From contig NZ_KQ033919.1 of the NCBI RefSeq assembly GCF_000969825.1, forward strand, positions 1,464,173 through 1,528,172: a stretch of DNA of 64,000 nucleotides, read 5' to 3'. Position numbers and translations under genes: made by a program. The stretch's first letter is position 1. Each line of letters begins with the position of its first letter. Below, piece by piece: positions 17,694 to 27,073 of the stretch. Origin of the DNA: Parabacteroides gordonii MS-1 = DSM 23371. Its GTDB lineage: Bacteria; Bacteroidota; Bacteroidia; Bacteroidales; Tannerellaceae. The notes below the pieces were generated by a model that saw only the letters and a list, made by a program, of their open reading frames with translations, was not told where the DNA came from and searched no databases.

Positions 17694-18041
17694 ATGGACA
17701 GTAACAAGAAGAACCCGGATATACTGGAAAACCTCTTCAGGCAGATGCCGGAAGAAGAACTGCCTGCGTCCTTTCGCCTGAACGTGATGCAGCAGATAGC
17801 CAAAGAAGCCGTTAAGGTAAGAAAGCGGGATGAATGGTTCGGACTGGCTGCCGTGATTGCAGCCTCGTTGCTGATGCTGGCAATAGCTGCCGTGTCTTTC
17901 TTCTATATAGAATTACCTCAGATAAGCTGGCCGAAAATAAATCTATCCGCCCTTAGTTTCTATTTCTATATCGGGATACTTAGTTTACTTCTCCTGTTTG
18001 CCGATTACAAGTTGAGGAAGGCATTCCGCAAGGATGAGTAA
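17694..18041 (+). CDS. Putative anti-sigma membrane protein
   Basis: This 115-residue protein has a charged N-terminal cytoplasmic part of about 45 residues (MPEEELPASFRLNVMQQIAKE) and two membrane segments, near 48-72 and 87-105. No zinc-binding HxxxCxxC motif is seen, so it is not a classic ZAS anti-sigma. It is cotranscribed with the sigma gene, 2 bases away, which makes an anti-sigma role the best inference. Its last 62 bases overlap the 3' end of the oppositely oriented histidine kinase gene, and both frames look genuine. Confidence 0.7.
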   Translation: MDSNKKNPDILENLFRQMPEEELPASFRLNVMQQIAKEAVKVRKRDEWFGLAAVIAASLLMLAIAAVSFFYIELPQISWPKINLSALSFYFYIGILSLLLLFADYKLRKAFRKDE

Positions 18042-20118
18042 AGATAAAACGGGCTCCATTCTCATAGGTCGGATCGATAGCAAAAGTGCCATTTAAACGG
18101 TCTGCAATCAGTGTGCAGATAGAAAGTCCCAGGCCGGCACCGGGTTTATAATCATCCAGCTTTTCAAAACGCTGAAAGACAGAAGACTGTTTCTCCTTCG
18201 GGATACCGCAACCGGTATCAGTCACAGAGATATGGACCTGTTTGCCATCTTCATCGACTTTATAGGACAGGTTGATCTCTCCTTTTTGTGTGAACTTGGC
18301 CGAGTTCGTGAGCAGATTGGTCAGTATCTGCAACAGACGCAATTTATCAGTATGAAGTGTAACAGGGATAATATCCGGAGTAAAGGTCAGCTCTACCCCT
18401 TCCGGTATCCTGTGGCGGACACTGTCGAGTGCTCTTTGGCAACATTCCGTCAACGAATAATCATCAAACTTAAAATTCAGATCCCCGGTTTCCATGCGTG
18501 ACAGGTCGAGTACGTCGTTAACAAGATTCAGCAACTGCTCGGTATTGTTCTTTATGACGGAAGCATACATATCAGCCTCATCCGGGTCACCAGAACCATC
18601 GACCAGTAAATCGGAAAAACCGACAATGGCATTCAACGGCGTACGTATCTCATGGCTCATATTGGCTATAAAGGCACTTTTCATCCGGCTGGCTTCTTCG
18701 GCTTTGGCTTTCTCGCATTTCAAGTTGTTTTCAGACTCCAACAGGGAATGTTTCTCCTTCAGTAACTCGTTCTTTAACCGGCGGGCACGCTGATAATACA
18801 GTAACAACACATACAAAAGACACAATAAGATAATAAAGACGACGGACAAGAAAAGGATTTGCCGCTGTTTCTCAGCCATGCGTTCCTTATTTACCTGCAT
18901 CTCGTGTTCTTGTTCTTCCTTGTTTTTCAGTTCGTGCAAGGCTCGGAGCAGATTTACCTGACGAATGAATGTTTTCTTGTTGCGCTGTAAGCTCATATCA
19001 TTCAGTTCATCATATAAAACAAGCGCTTCCGACAACCTCCCCTGCTCTTCCAATACTTCCGCCTGAAACTGCAAGTCGATGGGAATACGTTCCGTTTTGA
19101 ATATCTCCTCCATCAGTTGTGCCGCCTTGGAGAGATTACCCGTTTTTCTGTAATAATGTGCCAGGGTCGCCCGATAAGTATTTTCCACATAATCACCCTC
19201 GACCACTACATTTCCGACATATTTGTTCGCTTTAGCCAGCATTTGTCTTGCTTCTGCCAGCATATCCTCACGGATATATAAATCTGCATAAGAAGAATAA
19301 AGTAACCAATACTCCCTTTTTATATGAGCAAATGTTTCCGTCCGCATAGTCATCACAGCCATGGAATCGACAGCAGCTTCATAACGTTTAAATATACCTA
19401 GAGCCTGTTCAAAAGGACAAACTCTAGTTGCACATTCCGCCTGATATGCTGACATCCTCATGCGGGTCTCCCTTCTCTTTACTTCAGAGCAATCCATATC
19501 ATCCAGCATATCGATACCCTCCTGAAACACGACCACTGCAACACTATCACGACGCAAACGTTTATAAATCAACCCTAAACTCTCGGTACACCTAACCAAA
19601 CCATACGGATGTCCGATCTCACTCGCCAAATGGTATTCGTTTAATGCTTCATTCAAGGCAGCCTCATACTCACCGCTCCAAAGCAAGTCCTGACAGGAAT
19701 AGCTTTTCGCATCGAACAAAGCATTGGGGTATTCATTCCGGCTTTTGCTGATTGAATCGATCTTTCTTCCCCAATATAATATACTGTCCCGTAGCCCGTA
19801 TTCATTATAATAATGACGGGACAGATTAAGCAGTGCGAAATAAACAGCAGGAATCGAATCGATCCGGCAAGCTTCTTCATAACAACGTTCCAGCCATGCA
19901 ACCTCGACAGGTGTCTGATTATTCAGATCTGCCAGCCTGGTCAATACCGGTATCCTGACATGGGGATCGGAAGATACGGACAAGAGAGACTCCAAGCTGT
20001 CGATTTTATGAGAGATCAACAGAGAATCCGGTTGTGCAGAAAGAGAATACTGCGACATTACATACAGGATGAATGTAACCAGGAAGCATTTGTTCGTATA
20101 TATATTGCAGGCTCTCAT
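17980..20118 (-). CDS. TPR-containing sensor histidine kinase (copy A)
   Basis: This is a 712-residue membrane kinase. A signal peptide ends near SLSAQ (residue 29); the periplasmic part to about residue 410 is built of TPR-like helical repeats. One membrane segment lies at 421-442, followed by a coiled coil, the HisKA domain with H489 in FIANMSHEIRTPLNAIVGF, and an ATPase domain with DTGCGIP and GAGLGLSI. It has no receiver or DNA-binding domain. It follows copy B by 12 bases, so the two share a transcript. The signal sensed is unknown; the receiver protein at 25863 is one possible partner. The 3' end overlaps the putative anti-sigma gene. Confidence 0.93.
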   Translation of the reverse strand: MRACNIYTNKCFLVTFILYVMSQYSLSAQPDSLLISHKIDSLESLLSVSSDPHVRIPVLTRLADLNNQTPVEVAWLERCYEEACRIDSIPAVYFALLNLSRHYYNEYGLRDSILYWGRKIDSISKSRNEYPNALFDAKSYSCQDLLWSGEYEAALNEALNEYHLASEIGHPYGLVRCTESLGLIYKRLRRDSVAVVVFQEGIDMLDDMDCSEVKRRETRMRMSAYQAECATRVCPFEQALGIFKRYEAAVDSMAVMTMRTETFAHIKREYWLLYSSYADLYIREDMLAEARQMLAKANKYVGNVVVEGDYVENTYRATLAHYYRKTGNLSKAAQLMEEIFKTERIPIDLQFQAEVLEEQGRLSEALVLYDELNDMSLQRNKKTFIRQVNLLRALHELKNKEEQEHEMQVNKERMAEKQRQILFLSVVFIILLCLLYVLLLYYQRARRLKNELLKEKHSLLESENNLKCEKAKAEEASRMKSAFIANMSHEIRTPLNAIVGFSDLLVDGSGDPDEADMYASVIKNNTEQLLNLVNDVLDLSRMETGDLNFKFDDYSLTECCQRALDSVRHRIPEGVELTFTPDIIPVTLHTDKLRLLQILTNLLTNSAKFTQKGEINLSYKVDEDGKQVHISVTDTGCGIPKEKQSSVFQRFEKLDDYKPGAGLGLSICTLIADRLNGTFAIDPTYENGARFIFTHPCGMPSSTCNRQTGEVN

Positions 20119-20130
20119 ACTTTTATCGGA

Positions 20131-21450
20131 TTAATCTTTGCTATTTTCCAAACCGCAGGGATGAATGAATACAAAGCACGCGCCTCTCGCTTCCTTTCCG
20201 GAAGAAGTATCCAGATACAAGCTGCCTCCAAAACGGTCGGCGATATTCCGGCAAATAGTAAGCCCTAATCCCGTACCTTGCTTAAAGTCATCCAGTTTTT
20301 CAAAACGTTCAAATATTTTTTCGGCCATTTCTTCCGGAACGCCACAACCGGTATCAGACACGATAAAGCGGACAGTATTATTCTCCCGGTCTATTTCAAA
20401 ACTCAGATTCACCTCTCCTGTCGGAGTAAACTTAAGTGCATTTGAAAGCAAATGTCCCAGCAACTGCTGCAAACGGAACCGGTCGGTGTTTAAAAGAAAA
20501 GAGTCTACGGGGAATACACTGTTCAGCTTTACACCCGACCTGGCTTTATTTTCCATAAAAGCTGCCACCTCGCGGCAAAGCACAACTATATCCCATTCTT
20601 TGATCGTAAAACTATAATTACCAGACTCAAGCCGGGACAGGTCGAGAACATCATTTATCAGGTTCATCAATAACCCTGAACTGTGTTTGATCGTAGTGGC
20701 AAAAGTTTTTTTCTCCTTTTCCTGAAAAGAATTGTCGACCAGCAATTCAGAAAAACCGACAATAGCATTAAGCGGCGTACGCACTTCATGACTGATATTC
20801 GAGATAAAAACAGTTTTCAAACGGTTTGCTTCTACAGCCTCCTCTTTGATTACTCGCAATTGTTTTTCCGACTCAACCAGTGAATATTTCTCTTGCAGTA
20901 ATTCATTCTTCAGACGCCGGGCACGGAGATACAAGCGGTATAAGAGAGATAACAGGATCAGCAGTACACCGATCGTCACCAAAATATGAATTAGTTGCCG
21001 TTGGCGGGAAGCGATCTGTTCATTCTGATAGTTCAGTTCGCGGACTCGTTTCTCGGTATCGTTCAAATCGTTCAGGACGCGAATCTGGGTCATCTGCCGG
21101 TCGAAAGCTTTATCATTAATAGCCGCATTCGTTTCCAGCATATTTTTATATACCTGAATAGCTTCTTTCAATTCCCCGTCACGACGCAGGGTCTGTATTT
21201 TCACCCTCATCATATCCACAAGCTCCTTGCCTAAAGAAACGTCTACTTTTTGTTGTCGGTTGATCGTAGTCAACTCTTTCAAAACAGTAAGTTTTTCTTC
21301 AGGCGTCTTTGCTTTTTGCAGCACATTACGCAAACTGTCTGTCCGTATTCTCCCTCTCTCGTTTTGGGAGGATGCCGATACAGCGTAAAGTAGAAGAACT
21401 ACAATATATACTATTTTTACACCCCTTGTAAACAGACTTTTCGTCTTCAT
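20131..21450 (-). CDS. Sensor histidine kinase with short sensor part (copy B)
   Basis: This 439-residue paralogue has a signal peptide, only about 120 periplasmic residues with helical content instead of the long TPR array, a membrane segment at about 152-173, and HisKA with H221 in FISNISHEVRTPLNAIVGF. The ATPase domain carries DTGCGVPEE and GTGLGLTI. It resembles copies A and C throughout the kinase half and could be a version that has lost most TPR repeats by internal deletion. It has its own TAAGTTTG promoter box and is followed by copy A after 12 bases. Confidence 0.92.
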   Translation of the reverse strand: MKTKSLFTRGVKIVYIVVLLLYAVSASSQNERGRIRTDSLRNVLQKAKTPEEKLTVLKELTTINRQQKVDVSLGKELVDMMRVKIQTLRRDGELKEAIQVYKNMLETNAAINDKAFDRQMTQIRVLNDLNDTEKRVRELNYQNEQIASRQRQLIHILVTIGVLLILLSLLYRLYLRARRLKNELLQEKYSLVESEKQLRVIKEEAVEANRLKTVFISNISHEVRTPLNAIVGFSELLVDNSFQEKEKKTFATTIKHSSGLLMNLINDVLDLSRLESGNYSFTIKEWDIVVLCREVAAFMENKARSGVKLNSVFPVDSFLLNTDRFRLQQLLGHLLSNALKFTPTGEVNLSFEIDRENNTVRFIVSDTGCGVPEEMAEKIFERFEKLDDFKQGTGLGLTICRNIADRFGGSLYLDTSSGKEARGACFVFIHPCGLENSKD

Positions 21451-21473
21451 GCATATAATCTTACAGCGTTTGG

Positions 21474-21481
21474 CAAACTTA
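21474..21481 (-). promoter_or_regulatory. Promoter -7 box of kinase copy B
   Basis: The minus strand reads TAAGTTTG, matching TAnnTTTG, 23 bases before the ATG at 21450. It lies in the 124-base gap between copies C and B and would drive B and A. Confidence 0.5.
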
Positions 21482-21574
21482 CAAATAAATATTTATACCG
21501 GATAGGATATTTCAATTTATTTCTCTTCGGTCATTTTGATTTTCAAATCCTTTGCATACAGCTCATCATAACCG

Positions 21575-23650
21575 TCAGCAAGGGTGGGTAAAAATGAATC
21601 TGGCTCCCTGCACATAAGTAGAATCCACCCGGATAGTTCCCCCTAACGATTCGGCAATCGCCTGGCTAATAGGAAGTCCCAAACCGGTACCTTGTTTATA
21701 TTCGTCTATTTTTTCAAAACGATTAAATATCAAGGCTACTTTATCAGCCGGTATTCCGCAACCGGTATCCGTCACGATCATATCGACCCTGCTTCTCTCT
21801 TGATCCAAACGGAATGAGAGATTTATTTCTCCCTTTTCCGTGAACTTTGCGGCATTGATCAGTAGATTTACCAATAACTGCTGCAAACGTAGCGGGTCAG
21901 TATTCAATTGCAGAGAAGGAACTTCCGGCGTAAAAGTCAGAGAAACCCCTTCGGCAACCCGATGGCGAATAGTTTCAATCGAATGCAGGCAGCAATCGAC
22001 CAGGTTAACCGGACGGATAGAGAAGCTCAGGTTTCCGGTTTCCATTTGCGACAAACACAAGACATCATTCACCAGGTTCAATAATAATTCGGTATTATTA
22101 CTGATGATAGAAGAGAATTCGTTTTTTTCTTCTTCCGTACAGGAAGGATCAGACAACAGGCTGGCAAAACCCACAATGGCATTCAACGGAGTACGCACCT
22201 CATGACTGATATTGGCTATAAACGTCGTTTTCGCCTGATTGGCTTCTTCTGCTTTATCTTTAGCGATACGCAAGTTCTTTTCAGACTCGAGCAACGCTTC
22301 TCTTTCTTTCAGTAATGCATCTTTCAACCGGCGGGTGCGGCGGAAAAACAGATACAGGATGTATAATATCAACAACAGAATAACGGATATCGACATAGAC
22401 AAGATCAGTTGATGTTCTTTTATATTCACATTCATCTGACTGATTTCCAATTCCTTTTCGTGCATTTTCTTATCATTCAGATCATACAGGGTACGAAGCT
22501 GATTAATCTGCCGGGTAAAGGCTTCATTGTTGATTTTTGAAGTCTCCAGTATGACCTCTTTATATGCCTGGATCGCATTTTTCGTATCGCCTTCTTCCGA
22601 TAGAATATCAGCTTTCAATTGCAGGCAATCCGGAGTCTTCCAGCTTTCCAGCAGTTTGTCGATATATTTATGTGCCGCAGCATAATTTCCGATCTCTTTA
22701 TTATAACGGGCTTGTATATAAAGATAAGCGAATACGGCATAATCATTGCTGATAGTTTCTTTCCCTACATACGTTGCCGCACTATCAAGGGCCTGCCGTG
22801 ACTTCACTAAATTCTCCCTTTTCAAATAAAGTTCCGCATAGAAAGAATGCATGATCCAGCGGTAACGCTCTACCGGATAGATAGTGCCGGTATCCTTATT
22901 TACTTTTTCCTGCCTGTCCAGCAATTTCTTATATTTAGCCAGCAGCATTTCTGCACTATCCAGCTTATTGATACGCAAAAGCGACTCCAGTTGATAAGAA
23001 ACCAGGCGGATACTGAAGGTCAGATTCTCTCCAACCTCTTCCTGCTTATCCAGGGCTGCCTGAAAGACTACAACGGCATCACTGTCACGGCGTATGGCCT
23101 GGTAAATATGCCCCAGATTCTCCCCGCAACGTATTTGTCCGTATGTATGATCTCGGTTAGATGCCAGATTATAAAGACGAACGGCTTCATTCATCGCCAG
23201 TTCATAATTCTCCATCCATAAATGATCCAGACAAACATAACTGTATGCGTCAAACAAGCCATCCGAAAGTTCCCCTCTGCTTTTACCTATGGAATCGATA
23301 TATTTAGCCCAATAAACAACACTGTCGGATTTATTGGCATCATAATAGTAACGGGCAAGATTTGCCGCCGCTGCATATACAGCCTGCACCGAGTCGACCC
23401 TGTTTCCAATATCCAGTAACTGATGCAAATAATCCACTTCTTCCGGTTTCTGCCTGTAAAGGTCAGACAATTCTTTTAATGTTCCGATGGCAACATCCGG
23501 CGACGGATTGGCAGACAGAATGGTCTTCAGGCTATCTAAACGTGTTGTGCGGTTTGTTGCCGTACTCTTTATACATATAGATATGCAAAGTATACAAAAG
23601 AGACAGAGGAAGCTCTGTTTTAGCGGGTGGCGGATAAAAACTTTATACAT
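21575..23650 (-). CDS. TPR-containing sensor histidine kinase (copy C)
   Basis: This 691-residue protein is built like copy A: a hydrophobic N-terminus, TPR-like repeats to about residue 395, a membrane segment at about 416-436, coiled coil, HisKA with H483 in FIANISHEVRTPLNAIVGF, and an ATPase domain with DTGCGIPAD and GTGLGLPI. Closely matching segments such as SVVYWAKYIDSIGKSR against SILYWGRKIDSISKSR in copy A show that they arose by duplication. A TATCTTTG promoter box lies 20 bases upstream of the start. Signal and partner are unknown. Confidence 0.93.
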   Translation of the reverse strand: MYKVFIRHPLKQSFLCLFCILCISICIKSTATNRTTRLDSLKTILSANPSPDVAIGTLKELSDLYRQKPEEVDYLHQLLDIGNRVDSVQAVYAAAANLARYYYDANKSDSVVYWAKYIDSIGKSRGELSDGLFDAYSYVCLDHLWMENYELAMNEAVRLYNLASNRDHTYGQIRCGENLGHIYQAIRRDSDAVVVFQAALDKQEEVGENLTFSIRLVSYQLESLLRINKLDSAEMLLAKYKKLLDRQEKVNKDTGTIYPVERYRWIMHSFYAELYLKRENLVKSRQALDSAATYVGKETISNDYAVFAYLYIQARYNKEIGNYAAAHKYIDKLLESWKTPDCLQLKADILSEEGDTKNAIQAYKEVILETSKINNEAFTRQINQLRTLYDLNDKKMHEKELEISQMNVNIKEHQLILSMSISVILLLILYILYLFFRRTRRLKDALLKEREALLESEKNLRIAKDKAEEANQAKTTFIANISHEVRTPLNAIVGFASLLSDPSCTEEEKNEFSSIISNNTELLLNLVNDVLCLSQMETGNLSFSIRPVNLVDCCLHSIETIRHRVAEGVSLTFTPEVPSLQLNTDPLRLQQLLVNLLINAAKFTEKGEINLSFRLDQERSRVDMIVTDTGCGIPADKVALIFNRFEKIDEYKQGTGLGLPISQAIAESLGGTIRVDSTYVQGARFIFTHPC

Positions 23651-23670
23651 GATATACCAGTGATAAGCCG

Positions 23671-23678
23671 CAAAGATA
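23671..23678 (-). promoter_or_regulatory. Promoter -7 box of kinase copy C
   Basis: TATCTTTG on the minus strand, 20 bases before the start codon at 23650. Confidence 0.55.
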
Positions 23679-23787
23679 GCACTTTTTACCGAAACTCATT
23701 AATAATCAATACACCTTGTTCAAAAAAAGCAAAAAGGACAAAAGTTATTTTCCGAAGCAAAACGCTTGTCTATCAGAAAAAAAGCGT

Positions 23788-23795
23788 TACCTTTG
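23788..23795 (+). promoter_or_regulatory. Promoter of rpsA
   Basis: TACCTTTG fits TAnnTTTG, with a TTG at 23767-23769, 18 bases upstream, suitable as a -33 box. The implied leader to the ATG at 23871 is about 68 bases. Confidence 0.65.
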
Positions 23796-23870
23796 CCCCG
23801 ATTTTTGAGAGATGACAACATAATGTCTAACTTACTAATTAAAACAAACTTAAGTATTAACAATTAGAGA

Positions 23871-25667
23871 ATGGAAAATTTAAAGAACATTCAGCCGGTT
23901 GAAGATTTCAACTGGGACTCCTATGAAATGGGAGAATCTTACGGTGACGTAAGCAAGGACGACCTTGTAAAAACGTATGACGAAACCCTGAACACTGTAA
24001 AGGATAAGGAAGTCGTTATGGGAACCGTTACTGCAATGAACAAACGTGAAGTTGTAGTGAACATCGGTTTCAAATCAGACGGTGTTGTATCAATGGCGGA
24101 ATTCCGTTACAATCCGGATCTGAAAATTGGTGACGAAGTAGAAGTTTACATCGAAAACCAGGAAGACAAAAAAGGACAGTTGATCCTTTCTCACAAGAAA
24201 GCTCGCGCTACACGCTCTTGGGATCGTGTTAACGAAGCTCTTGAAAAAGACGAAATTATCAAAGGTTACATCAAATGTCGTACGAAGGGCGGTATGATCG
24301 TTGACGTATTCGGTATCGAAGCATTCTTACCGGGTTCTCAGATCGACGTTAAGCCTATCCGCGACTATGACGTATTCGTAGGTAAGACAATGGAATTCAA
24401 GATCGTTAAGATCAACCAGGAATTCAAGAACGTTGTTGTATCTCACAAGGCTCTTATCGAAGCAGAGCTTGAAGCACAGAAAAAAGACATTATCTCTAAA
24501 CTGGAAAAAGGACAGGTTCTGGAAGGAACTGTTAAGAACATCACTTCTTACGGTGTATTCATCGACTTGGGTGGCGTAGACGGTTTGATCCACATCACAG
24601 ATCTTTCTTGGGGCCGTGTTTCTCATCCGGAAGAAATCGTTCAGCTTGATCAGAAGATCAATGTTGTTATCCTTGATTTCGACGACGAAAAGAAACGTAT
24701 CGCTCTTGGCTTGAAACAATTGACTCCGCATCCTTGGGATGCTTTGGATACTAACCTGAAAGTTGGTGACAAAGTAAAAGGTAAAGTGGTTGTTATGGCT
24801 GACTACGGTGCATTCATCGAAATCGCTCCGGGCGTAGAAGGTTTGATCCACGTATCAGAAATGAGCTGGACTCAGCACCTGCGTTCTGCTCAGGACTTCA
24901 TGAAGGTTGGTGACGAAATCGAAGCAGTAATCCTGACTTTGGATCGTGACGAACGTAAGATGTCTCTGGGTATCAAACAGCTGAAAGCTGACCCATGGGA
25001 AGATATCGAATCTCGTTTCCCGGTTGGTTCACGCCACACAGCAAAAGTTCGTAACTTCACTAACTTCGGTGTATTCGTAGAAATCGAAGAAGGCGTAGAC
25101 GGCTTGATCCACATCTCTGACCTTTCTTGGACTAAGAAGATCAAACACCCGAGTGAATTCACTCAGATCGGTGCGGAAATCGAAGTTCAGGTTCTGGAAA
25201 TCGACAAAGAAAACCGTCGTTTGAGCTTAGGGCACAAACAGCTGGAAGAAAATCCTTGGGATGTATTTGAAACTATCTTCACAGTAGGTTCAATCCACGA
25301 AGGAACAATCATCGAAGTACTTGACAAGGGTGCTGTAGTTTCTCTGCCTTACGGTGTAGAAGGTTTCGCAACTCCGAAACACCTGGTAAAAGAAGACGGT
25401 TCTCAGGCTGTAGTTGACGAAAAACTTCAGTTCAAGGTAATCGAATTCAACAAAGAAGCAAAACGTATCATCCTTTCTCACAGCCGTATTTTCGAAGACG
25501 AACAGAAGGGTGCAAAGAAAGATGCTCCTGCAGGTGACAAAAAGCCGGCTGCAAGACGCAACAAAAACGAAGAAGCTTCTGCAATGGTAACCGGTCCGGT
25601 AGAAAAAACTACACTGGGTGACATTGAAGAACTGGCTGCTTTGAAAGAAAAACTTTCTGGAAAATAA
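23871..25667 (+). CDS. rpsA: 30S ribosomal protein S1
   Basis: This 598-residue protein binds mRNA on the small ribosomal subunit. Six S1 OB-fold repeats can be followed: from about residues 45, 127, 212, 299, 384 and 470, with VDGLIHITDLSW, VEGLIHVSEMSW and VDGLIHISDLSW marking repeats 3-5. The C-terminal 60 residues are low in complexity and lysine/alanine rich. Codon use is strongly biased to a small set, as expected for a highly expressed gene. It stands alone between its own promoter and terminator. Confidence 0.97.
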   Translation: MENLKNIQPVEDFNWDSYEMGESYGDVSKDDLVKTYDETLNTVKDKEVVMGTVTAMNKREVVVNIGFKSDGVVSMAEFRYNPDLKIGDEVEVYIENQEDKKGQLILSHKKARATRSWDRVNEALEKDEIIKGYIKCRTKGGMIVDVFGIEAFLPGSQIDVKPIRDYDVFVGKTMEFKIVKINQEFKNVVVSHKALIEAELEAQKKDIISKLEKGQVLEGTVKNITSYGVFIDLGGVDGLIHITDLSWGRVSHPEEIVQLDQKINVVILDFDDEKKRIALGLKQLTPHPWDALDTNLKVGDKVKGKVVVMADYGAFIEIAPGVEGLIHVSEMSWTQHLRSAQDFMKVGDEIEAVILTLDRDERKMSLGIKQLKADPWEDIESRFPVGSRHTAKVRNFTNFGVFVEIEEGVDGLIHISDLSWTKKIKHPSEFTQIGAEIEVQVLEIDKENRRLSLGHKQLEENPWDVFETIFTVGSIHEGTIIEVLDKGAVVSLPYGVEGFATPKHLVKEDGSQAVVDEKLQFKVIEFNKEAKRIILSHSRIFEDEQKGAKKDAPAGDKKPAARRNKNEEASAMVTGPVEKTTLGDIEELAALKEKLSGK

Positions 25668-25690
25668 TCAGTTACACTGATATAAGACAA

Positions 25691-25724
25691 AAAGGAGTCG
25701 CTTATAAAAGCAGCTCCTTTTTTT
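25691..25724 (+). terminator. Intrinsic terminator of rpsA
   Basis: AAAGGAG and CTCCTTT flank an inner GCTTATAAAAGC hairpin and are followed by a T-run. It starts 24 bases after the rpsA stop. Confidence 0.85.
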
Positions 25725-25862
25725 ATGTTCTTATCCCGTTATATCCCCCCTTCTGACACTTTCCCCTACATTTGTTGATATTCATGAAGATTTAAGCCTT
25801 ATAAGCTTGCGTATCTTAAATTAAATGCTGAAATTTGTTGATGTTAATCCAATATTAAGATC

Positions 25863-26252
25863 ATGGATGAAAATATAGCAAACAAAAGCATTACAATTCT
25901 CATCGCAGAAGATGAAGAAAGTAACTTCTTATTACTGAAAACAATCCTGAAAAGACACTGCAATATTTTGCATGCTAAAACAGGAAAGGAACTGTTGGAA
26001 ATTTATAAAGAGCAACATGCCGACCTGATACTTATGGACATCAAGATGCCTGAAATGAACGGTATAGATGCCCTGAAAGAAATCCGCAAATTCGATGCGG
26101 AAATCCCGGTTATCATGCAATCGGCCTATGCTTTTGAGAATGATATGGAATCGGCACGCCAGGCCGGAAGCAACGGATTCATCACGAAACCGATCAACAT
26201 CAAGGAGCTAAAAGCAACATTATCCAGCTTTCTGCCCGAGTTGACCTGGTAG
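25863..26252 (+). CDS. Single-domain response regulator (CheY-like)
   Basis: This 129-residue protein is a lone receiver domain. E16-D17 (IAEDEE) bind Mg, D59 in LILMDIKMPEMNG is the phosphorylation site, S87 and K109 (FITKP) complete the active site. There is no output domain, so it may act as a phosphate relay or bind a protein. It lies 2.2 kb from three kinases that lack receivers, which makes it a possible partner, but rpsA stands between them and nothing in the sequence proves this. Confidence 0.9.
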   Translation: MDENIANKSITILIAEDEESNFLLLKTILKRHCNILHAKTGKELLEIYKEQHADLILMDIKMPEMNGIDALKEIRKFDAEIPVIMQSAYAFENDMESARQAGSNGFITKPINIKELKATLSSFLPELTW

Positions 26253-26277
26253 TTCAAATAAGATAAAGATAAAATAA

Positions 26278-26308
26278 AAAGGAGATGCTTTCTACAAGTA
26301 TCTCCTTT
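26278..26308 (+). terminator. Terminator after the lone receiver gene
   Basis: AAAGGAGAT pairs with ATCTCCTTT around a 13-base loop, followed by CTATTTTTG. It also could serve the convergent gene ending at 26332. Confidence 0.75.
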
Positions 26309-26331
26309 CTATTTTTGTATTGCAGCCTTAG

Positions 26332-26604
26332 TTACTCATTGGCAGCTTCTGCTTTCGCACATTCTGCCTCTTGTTCTTTTGCACCGTAATAAGCACAATC
26401 TTCCTGAATTCCTAAAAGCTGATTCATTTGATGTCTTTTTTCTAAATCGGTAAAATAGACTTCTACCACTTTATAAATATCAAAACCTCCTGTCGAACCT
26501 GCGGCAAGATTTAGTGACTCTACCATTTTTTTTGCTGCATTATGAATTTCAGCTTTTTCGATGAGGTGTAACTCATTACTGTGAATTAATTGATTCTTTC
26601 CCAT
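26332..26604 (-). CDS. Hypothetical small protein
   Basis: I do not recognise this 90-residue protein. It is soluble, helical and charged, with an alanine/glutamate-rich tail (EQEAECAKAEAANE) and two cysteines. I took the ATG at 26604 (MGKNQLIHSNELH) since the frame upstream to 26649 reads as AT-rich non-coding sequence. It is convergent with the receiver gene. Composition and clean frame suggest that it is real, but there is no functional clue. Confidence 0.5.
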   Translation of the reverse strand: MGKNQLIHSNELHLIEKAEIHNAAKKMVESLNLAAGSTGGFDIYKVVEVYFTDLEKRHQMNQLLGIQEDCAYYGAKEQEAECAKAEAANE

Positions 26605-26757
26605 GATGTTTGACTTTAAAGTTATACTTGCTTTTTTATTAATAACCACTGAGCAGACAAGTTTGTTATGCTTGCTGATTCTTTACAGCTTTAAATATAC
26701 AAACATCTTCTTATTATTGCACAATTTCATACCTTTAATTTCAAACTTTCGTCAAAA

Positions 26758-26880
26758 TTATTCCAAACAGCATACTTCTTCTATACTTTTCCGTTTTGAA
26801 TAAGGAGCAGGTTCTGCATATCCAATACGCAGTAGAATAGTAACCATATATAAGAAAACGGTAACATTCAAAAGATACAA
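26758..26880 (-). pseudogene. Possible nitroreductase C-terminal remnant
   Basis: On the minus strand a short open stretch ends LLRIGYAEPAPYSKRKSIEE followed by VCCLE and a stop. This resembles the usual end of nitroreductase-family proteins (LRIG-A-P--S-R--EEV). The frame is closed by a TAA upstream at about 26880 and no start or body of the gene is seen, so it would be a decayed fragment. The remaining gap from 26605 to 27070 is AT-rich and I see nothing else in it. The call rests on pattern memory only. Confidence 0.35.
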
Positions 26881-27073
26881 CAACAATTTTTAATATGAGA
26901 ATAATGAACAAATATCTTCGAAATAAGGTTTATATGGTTCACTAGTGAATAGTCTGTAACAAAAAATGTCAAGAAACGTACCATATTTCTTCATTGTCAT
27001 ACCATAATTCCACAACCCTGAATATCATAAAGAACGATGTCTTAATTTTATACACGAATATAATTATAGGGTG

